Below are positions 19,201-25,567 of a DNA stretch of 64,000 nt, in pieces; positions within the stretch are counted from its first letter, which is position 1; every line of letters begins with the position of its first letter. The DNA is taken from contig JANSWO010000003.1 in the NCBI GenBank assembly GCA_024743435.1, forward strand, positions 248,001-312,000. The letters are read 5' to 3'. Source of the stretch: Pseudomonadaceae bacterium. GTDB lineage: Bacteria; Pseudomonadota; Gammaproteobacteria; Pseudomonadales; Azotimanducaceae. The translations under genes and the position numbers were made by a program. The notes under the pieces were generated by a model that was not told the origin of the DNA, did no database searches, and saw nothing but the letters and a program-made list of their open reading frames with translations.

Positions 19201-20151
19201 CCAGGCGTCGGCGGCTTCAACAGACGGTTGAATGAACGCCGTTTGCTCCGCCTGGAACATGTCTAGCGGCTGAAGAATTGGACCGCTGGCATAGCCGCTA
19301 GCCAGTTGAGCTTCAATGGTGGCGACGGCGCTGTGCGCTGCCGCATCAACATGAACGACATCCAGATACGGTCGATTTGCTGCTGTGCCATGCTCTTTGC
19401 TGGTGTATTTCGACTCGACGGCGTCCGATGTGGCGAGTAGACGAATCCCGAAATTGCTGCCGGGGTTGTTGATCCAGCGCTGTACGGTTGCCGTAAGCGG
19501 TATGGCCAGCCAGTGAGCATTGCTCGCTGTCGGAGCAACGCTCGCAACAGCTGTGGTGTCGTAAGCGGTTCCGTGGTTATTCCAGTTTGCGGTGTTCTCA
19601 TCGAACCCACTCGTGTTCTCGTGCACGCTGATCGCTCGGCTGTCGTCCTCGGTGTGGACGTACAACCAGAGCGTGGCGGATTGCACAACACGCGTGGTTG
19701 AGATGCTCGCCGTGTCAAACCGAAGCAGCGCGTGTTGAGCATTGCCCGGGTCGTTCTCGACGTGAACGTCGCCGTGGCTGGGATTGGTTTTGTCGGGTGA
19801 CTTTTCCTCGATGTAGGTGTCGTGAATAGGCTCGAAGACTGCGGATTGACGATCCCCGACCGACTTCAGTGAGAGATCATAGGTGTGTGCACCTAGAGCG
19901 ACGTTGGTCATCGTCACAGCCTCTGGGCAGCTTCCATCGGAAACGAGCTCGGCTGCATGTGCTAAGGCCGCTGCGACAACTTCCCGCGACACATCGACAT
20001 CCATCGCGCGGGTTTGGCCAAGCATGGCGCTTTGACTGCGAGTCGAAAGCCAAGCGAGCGACGCCGCGATAAGTGACAACGTCAGAACGACGGCCAGTAG
20101 GACTGAACCGGTCTGCCTTGTATTGGCTGTCATCATCTTCCCGCAGATCAT
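16234..20151 (-). CDS. giant MshP/MshQ-like fusion: prepilin N-terminus, DNRLRE, propeller and LamG domains
   Basis: A 1305-residue exported protein. The N-terminus QTGSVLLAVVLTLSLIAAS matches the MshP/PilX minor-prepilin segment. Then come two beta-sandwich domains of the DNRLRE type (about 105-270 and 300-475, with ATLWLYVHTEDD, TVQRWINNPGSNFGIRL and TVQRWVNGEPNYGIRL), an alpha/beta domain (about 490-700), a beta-propeller-like stretch (about 710-930), a LamG domain (about 940-1100; WQFNEAGGSTTTDE, IDDVRIYDELI), and a C-terminal jelly roll (VYIDNLSITACP). In other MSHA loci MshP and LamG-bearing MshQ are separate. Start ATG overlaps the previous stop (ATGA). It is probably a tip adhesin. 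Confidence 0.8.
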   Translation of the reverse strand: MICGKMMTANTRQTGSVLLAVVLTLSLIAASLAWLSTRSQSAMLGQTRAMDVDVSREVVAAALAHAAELVSDGSCPEAVTMTNVALGAHTYDLSLKSVGDRQSAVFEPIHDTYIEEKSPDKTNPSHGDVHVENDPGNAQHALLRFDTASISTTRVVQSATLWLYVHTEDDSRAISVHENTSGFDENTANWNNHGTAYDTTAVASVAPTASNAHWLAIPLTATVQRWINNPGSNFGIRLLATSDAVESKYTSKEHGTAANRPYLDVVHVDAAAHSAVATIEAQLASGYASGPILQPLDMFQAEQTAFIQPSVEAADAWFDTGNNGNASELRVSASPVRMSALRFDIDAIPLGATVTSATLSLYTDDLANHGSIRAEAFTALWTEGQITRNQARSFDPWARTNGEVDSARGHRAITVDKNNWLHIDLSETVQRWVNGEPNYGIRLSTSDADVSFVSSDDNNNQRRWKLTVTYACACGTVCNSGVTTSANSAGNLLFIVDSALSISTEERIRYELFQRWGYDVTLVTDTTFDFLPGTYLANKDVVYVSAGARSASMGDLRNTSVGVVNEHPNAMDEIRIADGSTGQAAVALSIDTVAHPITSALSLADATLSSSAISLVTLNNPAAGAEVLGSIGGRPALLALPAGNEDSSGGSAAGNRVALPFGPNTRWRNLNSTSQMLVHSALKWAADGTMIENYCNADFAPNTIEREIDPNTPQLDDVAWVPEGAEIDGVKAPVGGAWLVTDRANARLRLVADDGSLLAQVDTPTDDPAGASYVADGKHAGNWVYVEWFDERLVFMEPDGSSIARYDTADNDMISTTGVSYIGTTLSGVYDDHVAVVDEWTGYVTFYDQDGVAQNQITVVAPEEPEGIVHLPGSDKLLITYPSSRRIIDTSGNLIREYTAGQPGQATGIAIHGETCQHVLSDRATGALKWLEQLPQPSARWQFNEAGGSTTTDEVAGRVGTLKDANWMATGVNGSALEFAGGDSGVTVSADATLALERDFSLSAWVYPRNVTDFQAVMSNDSYFRLALKGNELLFSQTGTNTQDIISTGALITADEWSYVVATVSTDGEVSLYSNNVLVGTGTLSEAPSATASEILLGRDHEDNAFSGVIDDVRIYDELIDAGTIGKEYDISLPASGSNPYCAIASDDFESGDWGGSTGSLAWSGDWEEVNEDGNPRNGDEVVGQPGQTLVARLRDNDGGGEGIERTVDLSGFGTATLNFEYWRSALESNDYVMVLYSNDGGDSWRELQRIQGSGTDPIDSAGIESSLTLPTPITDKTVVRFLTWSGMGGNDRVYIDNLSITACP

Positions 20152-21044
20152 GGAGATTGGCGTGTAACCGAGCGCGTGTAGGTCTCGATGCCACCATTGT
20201 CATCGAGGAGCTCAAGCTCGATATCGATACGTTCGCGGGCTCCATCGAGGGCGACCCGTTCGATGCGAAAGCCATCTACGCTACTCAATAGGAGCCGGTT
20301 CGTTCGGAAAGTCCCGGATGACGCGCCGAGCAACGGCAAGCTCTCATACACGTCGCTACCGACCAGTCCGATGCCGGCCATATCAACCCAGTCTTCATCG
20401 CTCTGGCCGTCTTCATCGTCGTCAGCGGCGTCGCCCTCGTCGGCTGTTCCGTTACCGTCTTCGTCAATACCGCATGCGCCTGGGCAGCCATCGCCATTCA
20501 TGTCGGCACCCCAGTCTTCATCGAGCAGCCCGTCGCCGTCATCGTCGATACCGTTGAAGGGGTCTTCGTCTGATGCGCCGTCTTCGTCGTCGTTTCCGGG
20601 CGTACCGGCGTCGGTTTCGTCGGCTGTGCCATCGACGTCATCGTCCACACCGAACCAGCCGTTCCCGCCGTCCGCGTCCATATCTGCGCCCGGGTCTTCG
20701 TTCGATTGTCCGTCTCGGTCGTTATCGGCGTCTGCGAAACCGTCGCCATCGCTGTCCAGGTTCGGATCAATCGCGAATGCGATGCCGGTTGCTACATTGC
20801 CCTTGTGCGGTGTGAGTACGAAGGGCGAAGCTCGAATCCAGCGCTCGAGCCGATCCAGGACAAATGTCGCATCGGCCACCCGCTCCAACCTTTTTGTGGT
20901 GGCGGTGCTCTGGTCGAGCGACGCGCTCAGTACTGTGCTCAGCGAGGCCACCAACATTGCGCCGATCAGCAAGCTAAGCATCGCTTCGATGAGCGACATC
21001 CCGTTGCAATAGCGTCGTCGACAGGTGTGCTGTATACGCTTCAT
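20148..21044 (-). CDS. PilW/MshO-like minor prepilin with aspartate-rich calcium repeats
   Basis: A 298-residue prepilin starting at ATG 21044 (a TTG is directly upstream). The site is NG/MSLIEAMLSLLIGAML with Glu +5. After a normal helix, about residues 90-220 are an acidic insertion of many DxDGDG and DEDG turns (LDSDGDGFADADNDRDG, IDDDGDGLLDEDWG), like thrombospondin type 3 or EF-hand-type calcium loops. The C-terminal part (FRIERVALDGARERIDIELEL) is the usual PilW/MshO head. It overlaps the giant gene by 4 bases. Calcium binding is inferred from the repeat pattern. Confidence 0.83.
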   Translation of the reverse strand: MKRIQHTCRRRYCNGMSLIEAMLSLLIGAMLVASLSTVLSASLDQSTATTKRLERVADATFVLDRLERWIRASPFVLTPHKGNVATGIAFAIDPNLDSDGDGFADADNDRDGQSNEDPGADMDADGGNGWFGVDDDVDGTADETDAGTPGNDDEDGASDEDPFNGIDDDGDGLLDEDWGADMNGDGCPGACGIDEDGNGTADEGDAADDDEDGQSDEDWVDMAGIGLVGSDVYESLPLLGASSGTFRTNRLLLSSVDGFRIERVALDGARERIDIELELLDDNGGIETYTRSVTRQSP

Positions 21045-21047
21045 CAA

Positions 21048-21581
21048 TCAGATCCGCTCGATCGTCACGCGACCGGTCATCGGTGCGAGCGTGACGCGTA
21101 GGCGGCTGTTGCCGTTGGCAACAATTACTTCTCCGCCGGTAAGCAGGGCATGCCCTGATGCGTCGATGTGTTTGGGTAGCCCATGGCCGTCGAAAAGAAT
21201 CTGGGTTCGGATCTGACCGTCATCAGTGGCGAAGCGAGCAACCGAGGTAAGGGTGCTCGCGCCTGTTGAATTGCGGAGATTGAGCTCGAACGGTTGCCGC
21301 GTAGTCGGCTTGGTGACGATGCCTGCCGGTATGGGCGGTTCGTCTCTGCTCATGAGCTGGACAGTGAGCTCAGTACTCTGCGTGATCTCAACCTGATGCA
21401 GGGAGGTGGTGCGGATGCTTTCGTCTCTTGCAAACGCGAGTGCCTGGGCTACCGTTTCCGCTGCGCGTGCTGCGGCCGCGTCTTCATGGCTGGAGGAACT
21501 GGGAGAGATAATCAGTGCGGCCAGTGCGATCAGGCTCGTGACCGCGAGTAGTTCGGCGATGGTGTAGCCGCGAGTAGCCAT
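21048..21581 (-). CDS. GspH/MshC-like minor prepilin
   Basis: A 177-residue prepilin. ATG 21581 is preceded by AGGAAG at a good distance; the frame opens earlier, at 21629. The leader is only MATRG, cleaved before YTIAELLAVTSLIALAALII, so residue +1 is Tyr rather than Phe, with Glu +5 kept. The head domain (ESIRTTSLHQVEI, LRVTLAPMTGRVTIERI) resembles GspH/FimT and MshC. It lies between the major-pilin-like gene and the MshO-like gene, the same order as in known MSHA clusters (A, C, D, O). Confidence 0.8.
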   Translation of the reverse strand: MATRGYTIAELLAVTSLIALAALIISPSSSSHEDAAAARAAETVAQALAFARDESIRTTSLHQVEITQSTELTVQLMSRDEPPIPAGIVTKPTTRQPFELNLRNSTGASTLTSVARFATDDGQIRTQILFDGHGLPKHIDASGHALLTGGEVIVANGNSRLRVTLAPMTGRVTIERI

Positions 21582-21675
21582 TGGCGCTTCCTGCGCGAAC
21601 TGCTGATTCGAAGTGTGCTGTTCGGACACTCAGAGAGTCAAAACGGGCGACGTCTTGTCGCCGGTTCAACTCAAA

Positions 21676-22248
21676 CTAGTAGGAGTCGAACGGCACGCCG
21701 CGAGAATCGTTGTTGGTGTCGTTGGCGATGAACTTTCCGGATGTCGGATCGTACTTCCAGCCGCCTGCTGCGCCGTCGCCGGACATAGCAAGGTCACCGG
21801 AAGAAGCGCCACCGGTCGCAACGATCACCAAGGCGGATGACTTGGAGACGGGATTGGTCGGCAGTGCATCGATTTTCAGATATGGGCCGAAATTGAAATT
21901 GCCACCGACGGGCAGCGTACAGGTCTGGCCGCTGGCGTTGCTGTAGCGCGTGAGTTGATCCGTGAAAGCCGCTCCGGATTCCGCGGCGCCGGTACCAGCC
22001 GTCCCGCCCGTGCAGGTTCCACCGCTGCTCGCAGCGATAGCTGGATAAGCGCCGTGTTGCTGGCGATACAGATCGATCGCGCTACGGATCGCGGCGAGAT
22101 CTGACTTCAGCGCAGCTTCTTCGCCCTCGGTTGTCGTGGAGGCGAACTGTGGCACAACGATCGCCGCCAGAATGGCCAGCATGATCGCGACAATCAATAA
22201 TTCAACCAGTGTGAAGCCAGACTGGCTCGTTCTGCGGTTAAGGCCCAT
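21676..22248 (-). CDS. major-pilin-like prepilin (MshA/GspG type)
   Basis: A 190-residue prepilin, probably the main pilus subunit. ATG 22248 is 11 bases from AGGAG, better placed than the TTG at 22257. Site: QSG/FTLVELLIVAIMLAILAAIV with Phe +1 and Glu +5. The helix continues as EEAALKSDLAAIRSAIDLYRQQHGAYP, a GspG-like feature, and the head has a single Cys pair (CTGG and QTCTLP). The C-terminal GGWKYDPTSGKFIAND is a common pseudopilin ending. It has its own likely promoter in the 120-base gap before mshG. Confidence 0.85.
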   Translation of the reverse strand: MGLNRRTSQSGFTLVELLIVAIMLAILAAIVVPQFASTTTEGEEAALKSDLAAIRSAIDLYRQQHGAYPAIAASSGGTCTGGTAGTGAAESGAAFTDQLTRYSNASGQTCTLPVGGNFNFGPYLKIDALPTNPVSKSSALVIVATGGASSGDLAMSGDGAAGGWKYDPTSGKFIANDTNNDSRGVPFDSY

Positions 22249-22324
22249 GGGGCTCAAGCTCCTACGTCATGTAAGCGGTCCAGCTGATGAGCCACAGCTC
22301 AATGACCGGATATCCATATGCTTG

Positions 22325-22330
22325 AGTATA
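22325..22330 (-). promoter_or_regulatory. candidate -10 element of the pilin promoter
   Basis: On the minus strand TATACT lies about 75 bases upstream of the pilin start, in the 120-base gap after mshG, an AT-richer spot than its surroundings. No good -35 hexamer at 17 bases is present (the closest is TTCACA about 20 bases away), so support is modest. Confidence 0.35.
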
Positions 22331-22378
22331 GGAAGACATTCCCAGTTTGCTGTGAACTGAATCACGTGCCTGCAGCGC

Positions 22379-23515
22379 TTAACCGACAGCGTGCGACAGC
22401 TTGAAGATAGGGAGTACGAGTGAGCTCACGATGACGCCGACCAGCCCCCCCATGACCAGTAGCATAACCGGCTCAATCAGCTTGCTCATTCGGTCCAGTC
22501 GTTTTGCCAGTTCCCGTTCGTAGTAGTCGGACAGACGAATGCCAACCAGGCCGATGTTGCCTGCCTCTTCAGCGGTCATGAGCATCTGCTTGGTCAGCTT
22601 GGGGATTAGCGGGGACGCTTCAAACTCATCCGCGATTCTTCCACCTTCGCGGACGTGAAGCTCTACGCGATGTAGCAACAAGCGGAACTCGCGGTTGCTG
22701 ACCGCGTCAGAACAGGCTTTAAGCGCATCGACAATCGGTACGCCGTGATTGATTGATAGGCCCAGTACCCGCAGAGTCTGGGAAAGGTAGAGCTGAACGG
22801 CTACGGTGCTGATTCCAGGCGTAGTCAGTTTCAACCGGTCCAATGTATGTCTTCCAGAGTCACTGCGCAGCCAGAGGCCGCCAAGCCAAAGGCAGGCGAT
22901 TGCGCCGCCGCAATACCAATGCCAATGAGCGATCAGACTATCGCTAAACGCCAGTAGTACGACAGTAGTCGGCGGTAGTTCATCTGCGATTGCACTGAAC
23001 ATATCGCCGAATTTGGGGAACACAAAAACGAGTACGAAGACGATCGTGAAAAAAGAGAAAGCCGTCAGAAACGCCGGATAAGTTAAAGCGGAGATGATCG
23101 TAGATCGCAGGTTTTCCCGACGCTCCTCCATATGTAGGAGTTGCTCCAGAACCTTGTGCATGAAGCCGCCTTCTTCACTGGCCGCGATGAGATTTACATA
23201 GGTAGAGGAGAACACGCTCTCGTGAGATGCCATGGCGACGCTTAGAGGCTTGCCTGTAGACACCTGTTCGCGCAAGTCTTCCACAAGCGATGCCATTGCC
23301 GAGTTTTCAGTTTGCTCGGCTAGCAGGGACAGAGATTGGAAAAGCGACATGCCAGTTTCCAAGAGCAACGCCAGCTGCTCAGTGAAGAACATGCGGTCAG
23401 CGCCACTGATAGATGTTCGGCTCAGCCAGCTTATGGAACGTGCTGCGGTCTCCGGTTTTTCCCCAGATTTTGCCGCTGCTCCATTGGTTGTCGATTGGGA
23501 GAGTTGAATCGCCAC
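22379..23515 (-). CDS. mshG: MshG/GspF-type inner-membrane platform protein
   Basis: A 378-residue GspF/PilC-family platform protein that couples the assembly ATPase to pilin insertion. It has two repeated cytoplasmic helical domains, the first with ADRMFFTEQLALLLETGMSLFQSLSLLAEQ, the second with LYLSQTLRVLGLSINHGVPIVDALKACSD, and three hydrophobic helices, the last (VMLLVMGGLVGVIVSSLVLPIF) at the C-terminus. It starts at GTG 23515, 3 bases after the STAS-MshE gene, so it is in the same transcript. Confidence 0.9.
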   Translation of the reverse strand: MAIQLSQSTTNGAAAKSGEKPETAARSISWLSRTSISGADRMFFTEQLALLLETGMSLFQSLSLLAEQTENSAMASLVEDLREQVSTGKPLSVAMASHESVFSSTYVNLIAASEEGGFMHKVLEQLLHMEERRENLRSTIISALTYPAFLTAFSFFTIVFVLVFVFPKFGDMFSAIADELPPTTVVLLAFSDSLIAHWHWYCGGAIACLWLGGLWLRSDSGRHTLDRLKLTTPGISTVAVQLYLSQTLRVLGLSINHGVPIVDALKACSDAVSNREFRLLLHRVELHVREGGRIADEFEASPLIPKLTKQMLMTAEEAGNIGLVGIRLSDYYERELAKRLDRMSKLIEPVMLLVMGGLVGVIVSSLVLPIFKLSHAVG

Positions 23516-23518
23516 TGT

Positions 23519-25567
23519 CTACACGTTGACCGCGCGGGTCACCTCCTCAATAGTGGTTCTCTGTTCCCTTACGCGAGACATCCCGTCGCTGAAAAGCGTT
23601 GTCACATCGTGATCGCGAATGTGCGCGGTTAGTTGATCACGGCTTGGGTTGGTCATGACCAGACGCTGTAAATCCTCATCCATCATCAGCGTCTCGTGAA
23701 TTGCAAGGCGGCCGCGATAGCCGGAGTCGTAGCACTCGCTGCAACCCCGGCCACGCGCTAAAGATATGCGGCCTTCATCGCCCCAGCCATAGCGTTGCAC
23801 GACTTCAGATGGGGCAACAAAGGTGGTTTTGCACGATGGGCAGATGGTTCGTACCAGCCGCTGTGCCATCACGCCAATGAGCGCGCTGGACAGCAGATAG
23901 GGCTCCACACCCATGTCGATCATGCGGGTAATCGCGCCAGCGCTATCATTGGTGTGAAGCGTCGACAGAACGAGATGGCCGGTGAGAGCTGCCTGTACAG
24001 CAATGTTGGCGGTTTCCTGTTCCCTTATCTCACCGACCATGATGATGTCAGGATCCTGCCGGAGTGTGTGCTTCAGGATTTTGGCAAACCCCAGGCCGAT
24101 GTTGTTCCTCACTTCGTTCTGATTGATAACATCGATTTGGTATTCCACCGGATCTTCGATAGTAACGATGTTTTTCTCGAGCGAATTAAGCTCGTTCAGG
24201 GCGGCGTACAAGCTGGTGGTCTTTCCTGCGCCCGTTGGGCCGGTGACGAGAATTAGCCCGTAGCCGCAGCCCAGAAGACTGCGATAATTGCCAAGGTTTT
24301 TTTCTGATAACCCGAGCCGATCGAGTTCAAGAATTGCCTGGCTACGATCAAGAACCCGAAGCACTACCTTCTCGCCATACAGGCCTGGCAGTGAGCTGAA
24401 TCGGAGATCTACGGAGCGACCCTGAGTCATGACCTGAATGCGGCCATCCTGCGGTAGCCTTCGCTCGGCGATGTCCAGGTTCGCCATGACTTTCAGTCTG
24501 GAAACCAGTACCGGCAGCAGCTCGTGTCTCAGCGTCATGACTTCGTAGAGTATGCCGTCGATGCGAAATCGAACGCGGCACCGTTCCCGGCTTGGTTCGA
24601 TGTGTATATCACTCGCGCCGTCGCGCACAGCACGTTGAATCAGGGAATTGACCAGGTTGATTACCGGGCTGCCGTTAGCGGCGCTGTCGGCTGCATCCAG
24701 GTCGGGAACGCTGCTGTCGACTACCTCGAAATCTTCATCGACCTCTGCCAGTAGTTCCGCTCCCAGTTCGAGGTTGTCGCCGCTTTCGTTGGTTATCGCA
24801 TGAATGGACTCAAGGCTTGCAAGCACAGGCCGGACGCGACAACCAGTCAGGTTTTCCACCTCCCGCAAACACGGTGAGTTTTGCGGGTTGGCCATGGCCA
24901 GCGTGAGCTCTCCACGGACACTGAATAAGGGGTAGACCTGCAAACGCTTGATCGATCGTTGATCGAGAATGCCACCGATTGCTGGATCGAACAGACCAGG
25001 ACGCAGATTTACCTCAGGAACCGCGAGTTGCTGGCTGAGTGCAACCAGTACGTCCTGATCGCTCGCCCAGCCCTTGTCGATCAACACTTCGCCAAGGCGT
25101 TTGCCCGAAGACTTTTGCAGAGCGAGCGCTTCTTCAAGCTGAGCGGGTGTCATTTTTCCTCGTTCGACGAGAATGTCCCCCAGACGTAGCTTGCTCGAGT
25201 CGATCGGTGCGGCCGCCTCAGTGTCGGAAACGAGTGTGATTTGTCTATCCAGTCCTGTCGCCACGAAGACTTCAGCCAGCAACGTGCTCACGTTTGTGAC
25301 CTGAAGTTGGCTCGAACGTTTGCGAGCCATCTCATGGGTTTCAATCAGGGCAGTCAGCGCTGAGCTATTTATCAGCCGCTGTCGGGTCAGATCGATTGTG
25401 ATTTCCGTGATGCCCTGGCTGAGCGCATTGGCGACCTGATCAGTGAGCTCGCGCTGTGTGTCTTCGAGCAGCAGGTCGCTCATTGGCAGCAGCTTTACGC
25501 CCAGGCCGGTGGTGGAACGGAGGATATTCGGGGCGTTGTCAGCCCCTACAGCAGGAGCTGAGTTCAC
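23519..25567 (-). CDS. mshE: MshE-type pilus assembly ATPase with N-terminal STAS domain
   Basis: A 682-residue GspE-family ATPase. Residues about 25-115 read as a STAS (anti-sigma antagonist-like) domain: TEITIDLTRQRLINSSAL with Ser68/Ser69 at the position of the phosphorylated SpoIIAA serine, then the TNVSTLLAEVFVATGL helix. Residues about 125-260 are the MshEN module, known to bind c-di-GMP in MshE. The ATPase core has Walker A GPTGAGKT (443-450), the Asp box TIEDPVEY, Walker B DIIMVGE (507-513), the His box, and zinc ligands CPSC (576) and CSEC (609). GTG start overlaps the GGDEF/EAL gene by 4 bases. The STAS fusion is the novel part. Confidence 0.9.
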   Translation of the reverse strand: MNSAPAVGADNAPNILRSTTGLGVKLLPMSDLLLEDTQRELTDQVANALSQGITEITIDLTRQRLINSSALTALIETHEMARKRSSQLQVTNVSTLLAEVFVATGLDRQITLVSDTEAAAPIDSSKLRLGDILVERGKMTPAQLEEALALQKSSGKRLGEVLIDKGWASDQDVLVALSQQLAVPEVNLRPGLFDPAIGGILDQRSIKRLQVYPLFSVRGELTLAMANPQNSPCLREVENLTGCRVRPVLASLESIHAITNESGDNLELGAELLAEVDEDFEVVDSSVPDLDAADSAANGSPVINLVNSLIQRAVRDGASDIHIEPSRERCRVRFRIDGILYEVMTLRHELLPVLVSRLKVMANLDIAERRLPQDGRIQVMTQGRSVDLRFSSLPGLYGEKVVLRVLDRSQAILELDRLGLSEKNLGNYRSLLGCGYGLILVTGPTGAGKTTSLYAALNELNSLEKNIVTIEDPVEYQIDVINQNEVRNNIGLGFAKILKHTLRQDPDIIMVGEIREQETANIAVQAALTGHLVLSTLHTNDSAGAITRMIDMGVEPYLLSSALIGVMAQRLVRTICPSCKTTFVAPSEVVQRYGWGDEGRISLARGRGCSECYDSGYRGRLAIHETLMMDEDLQRLVMTNPSRDQLTAHIRDHDVTTLFSDGMSRVREQRTTIEEVTRAVNV

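Noticed and set aside
20188-21012. 274-codon plus-strand Ser/Pro-rich frame
   Set aside because: It is the mirror of the Asp-rich calcium repeats of the minor pilin on the other strand (GAC/GAT read as GTC/ATC and shifted TC-rich codons).
22340-22378. Sigma-54-like GGCACG upstream of the pilin gene
   Set aside because: The -12 GC element at the required spacing is missing.
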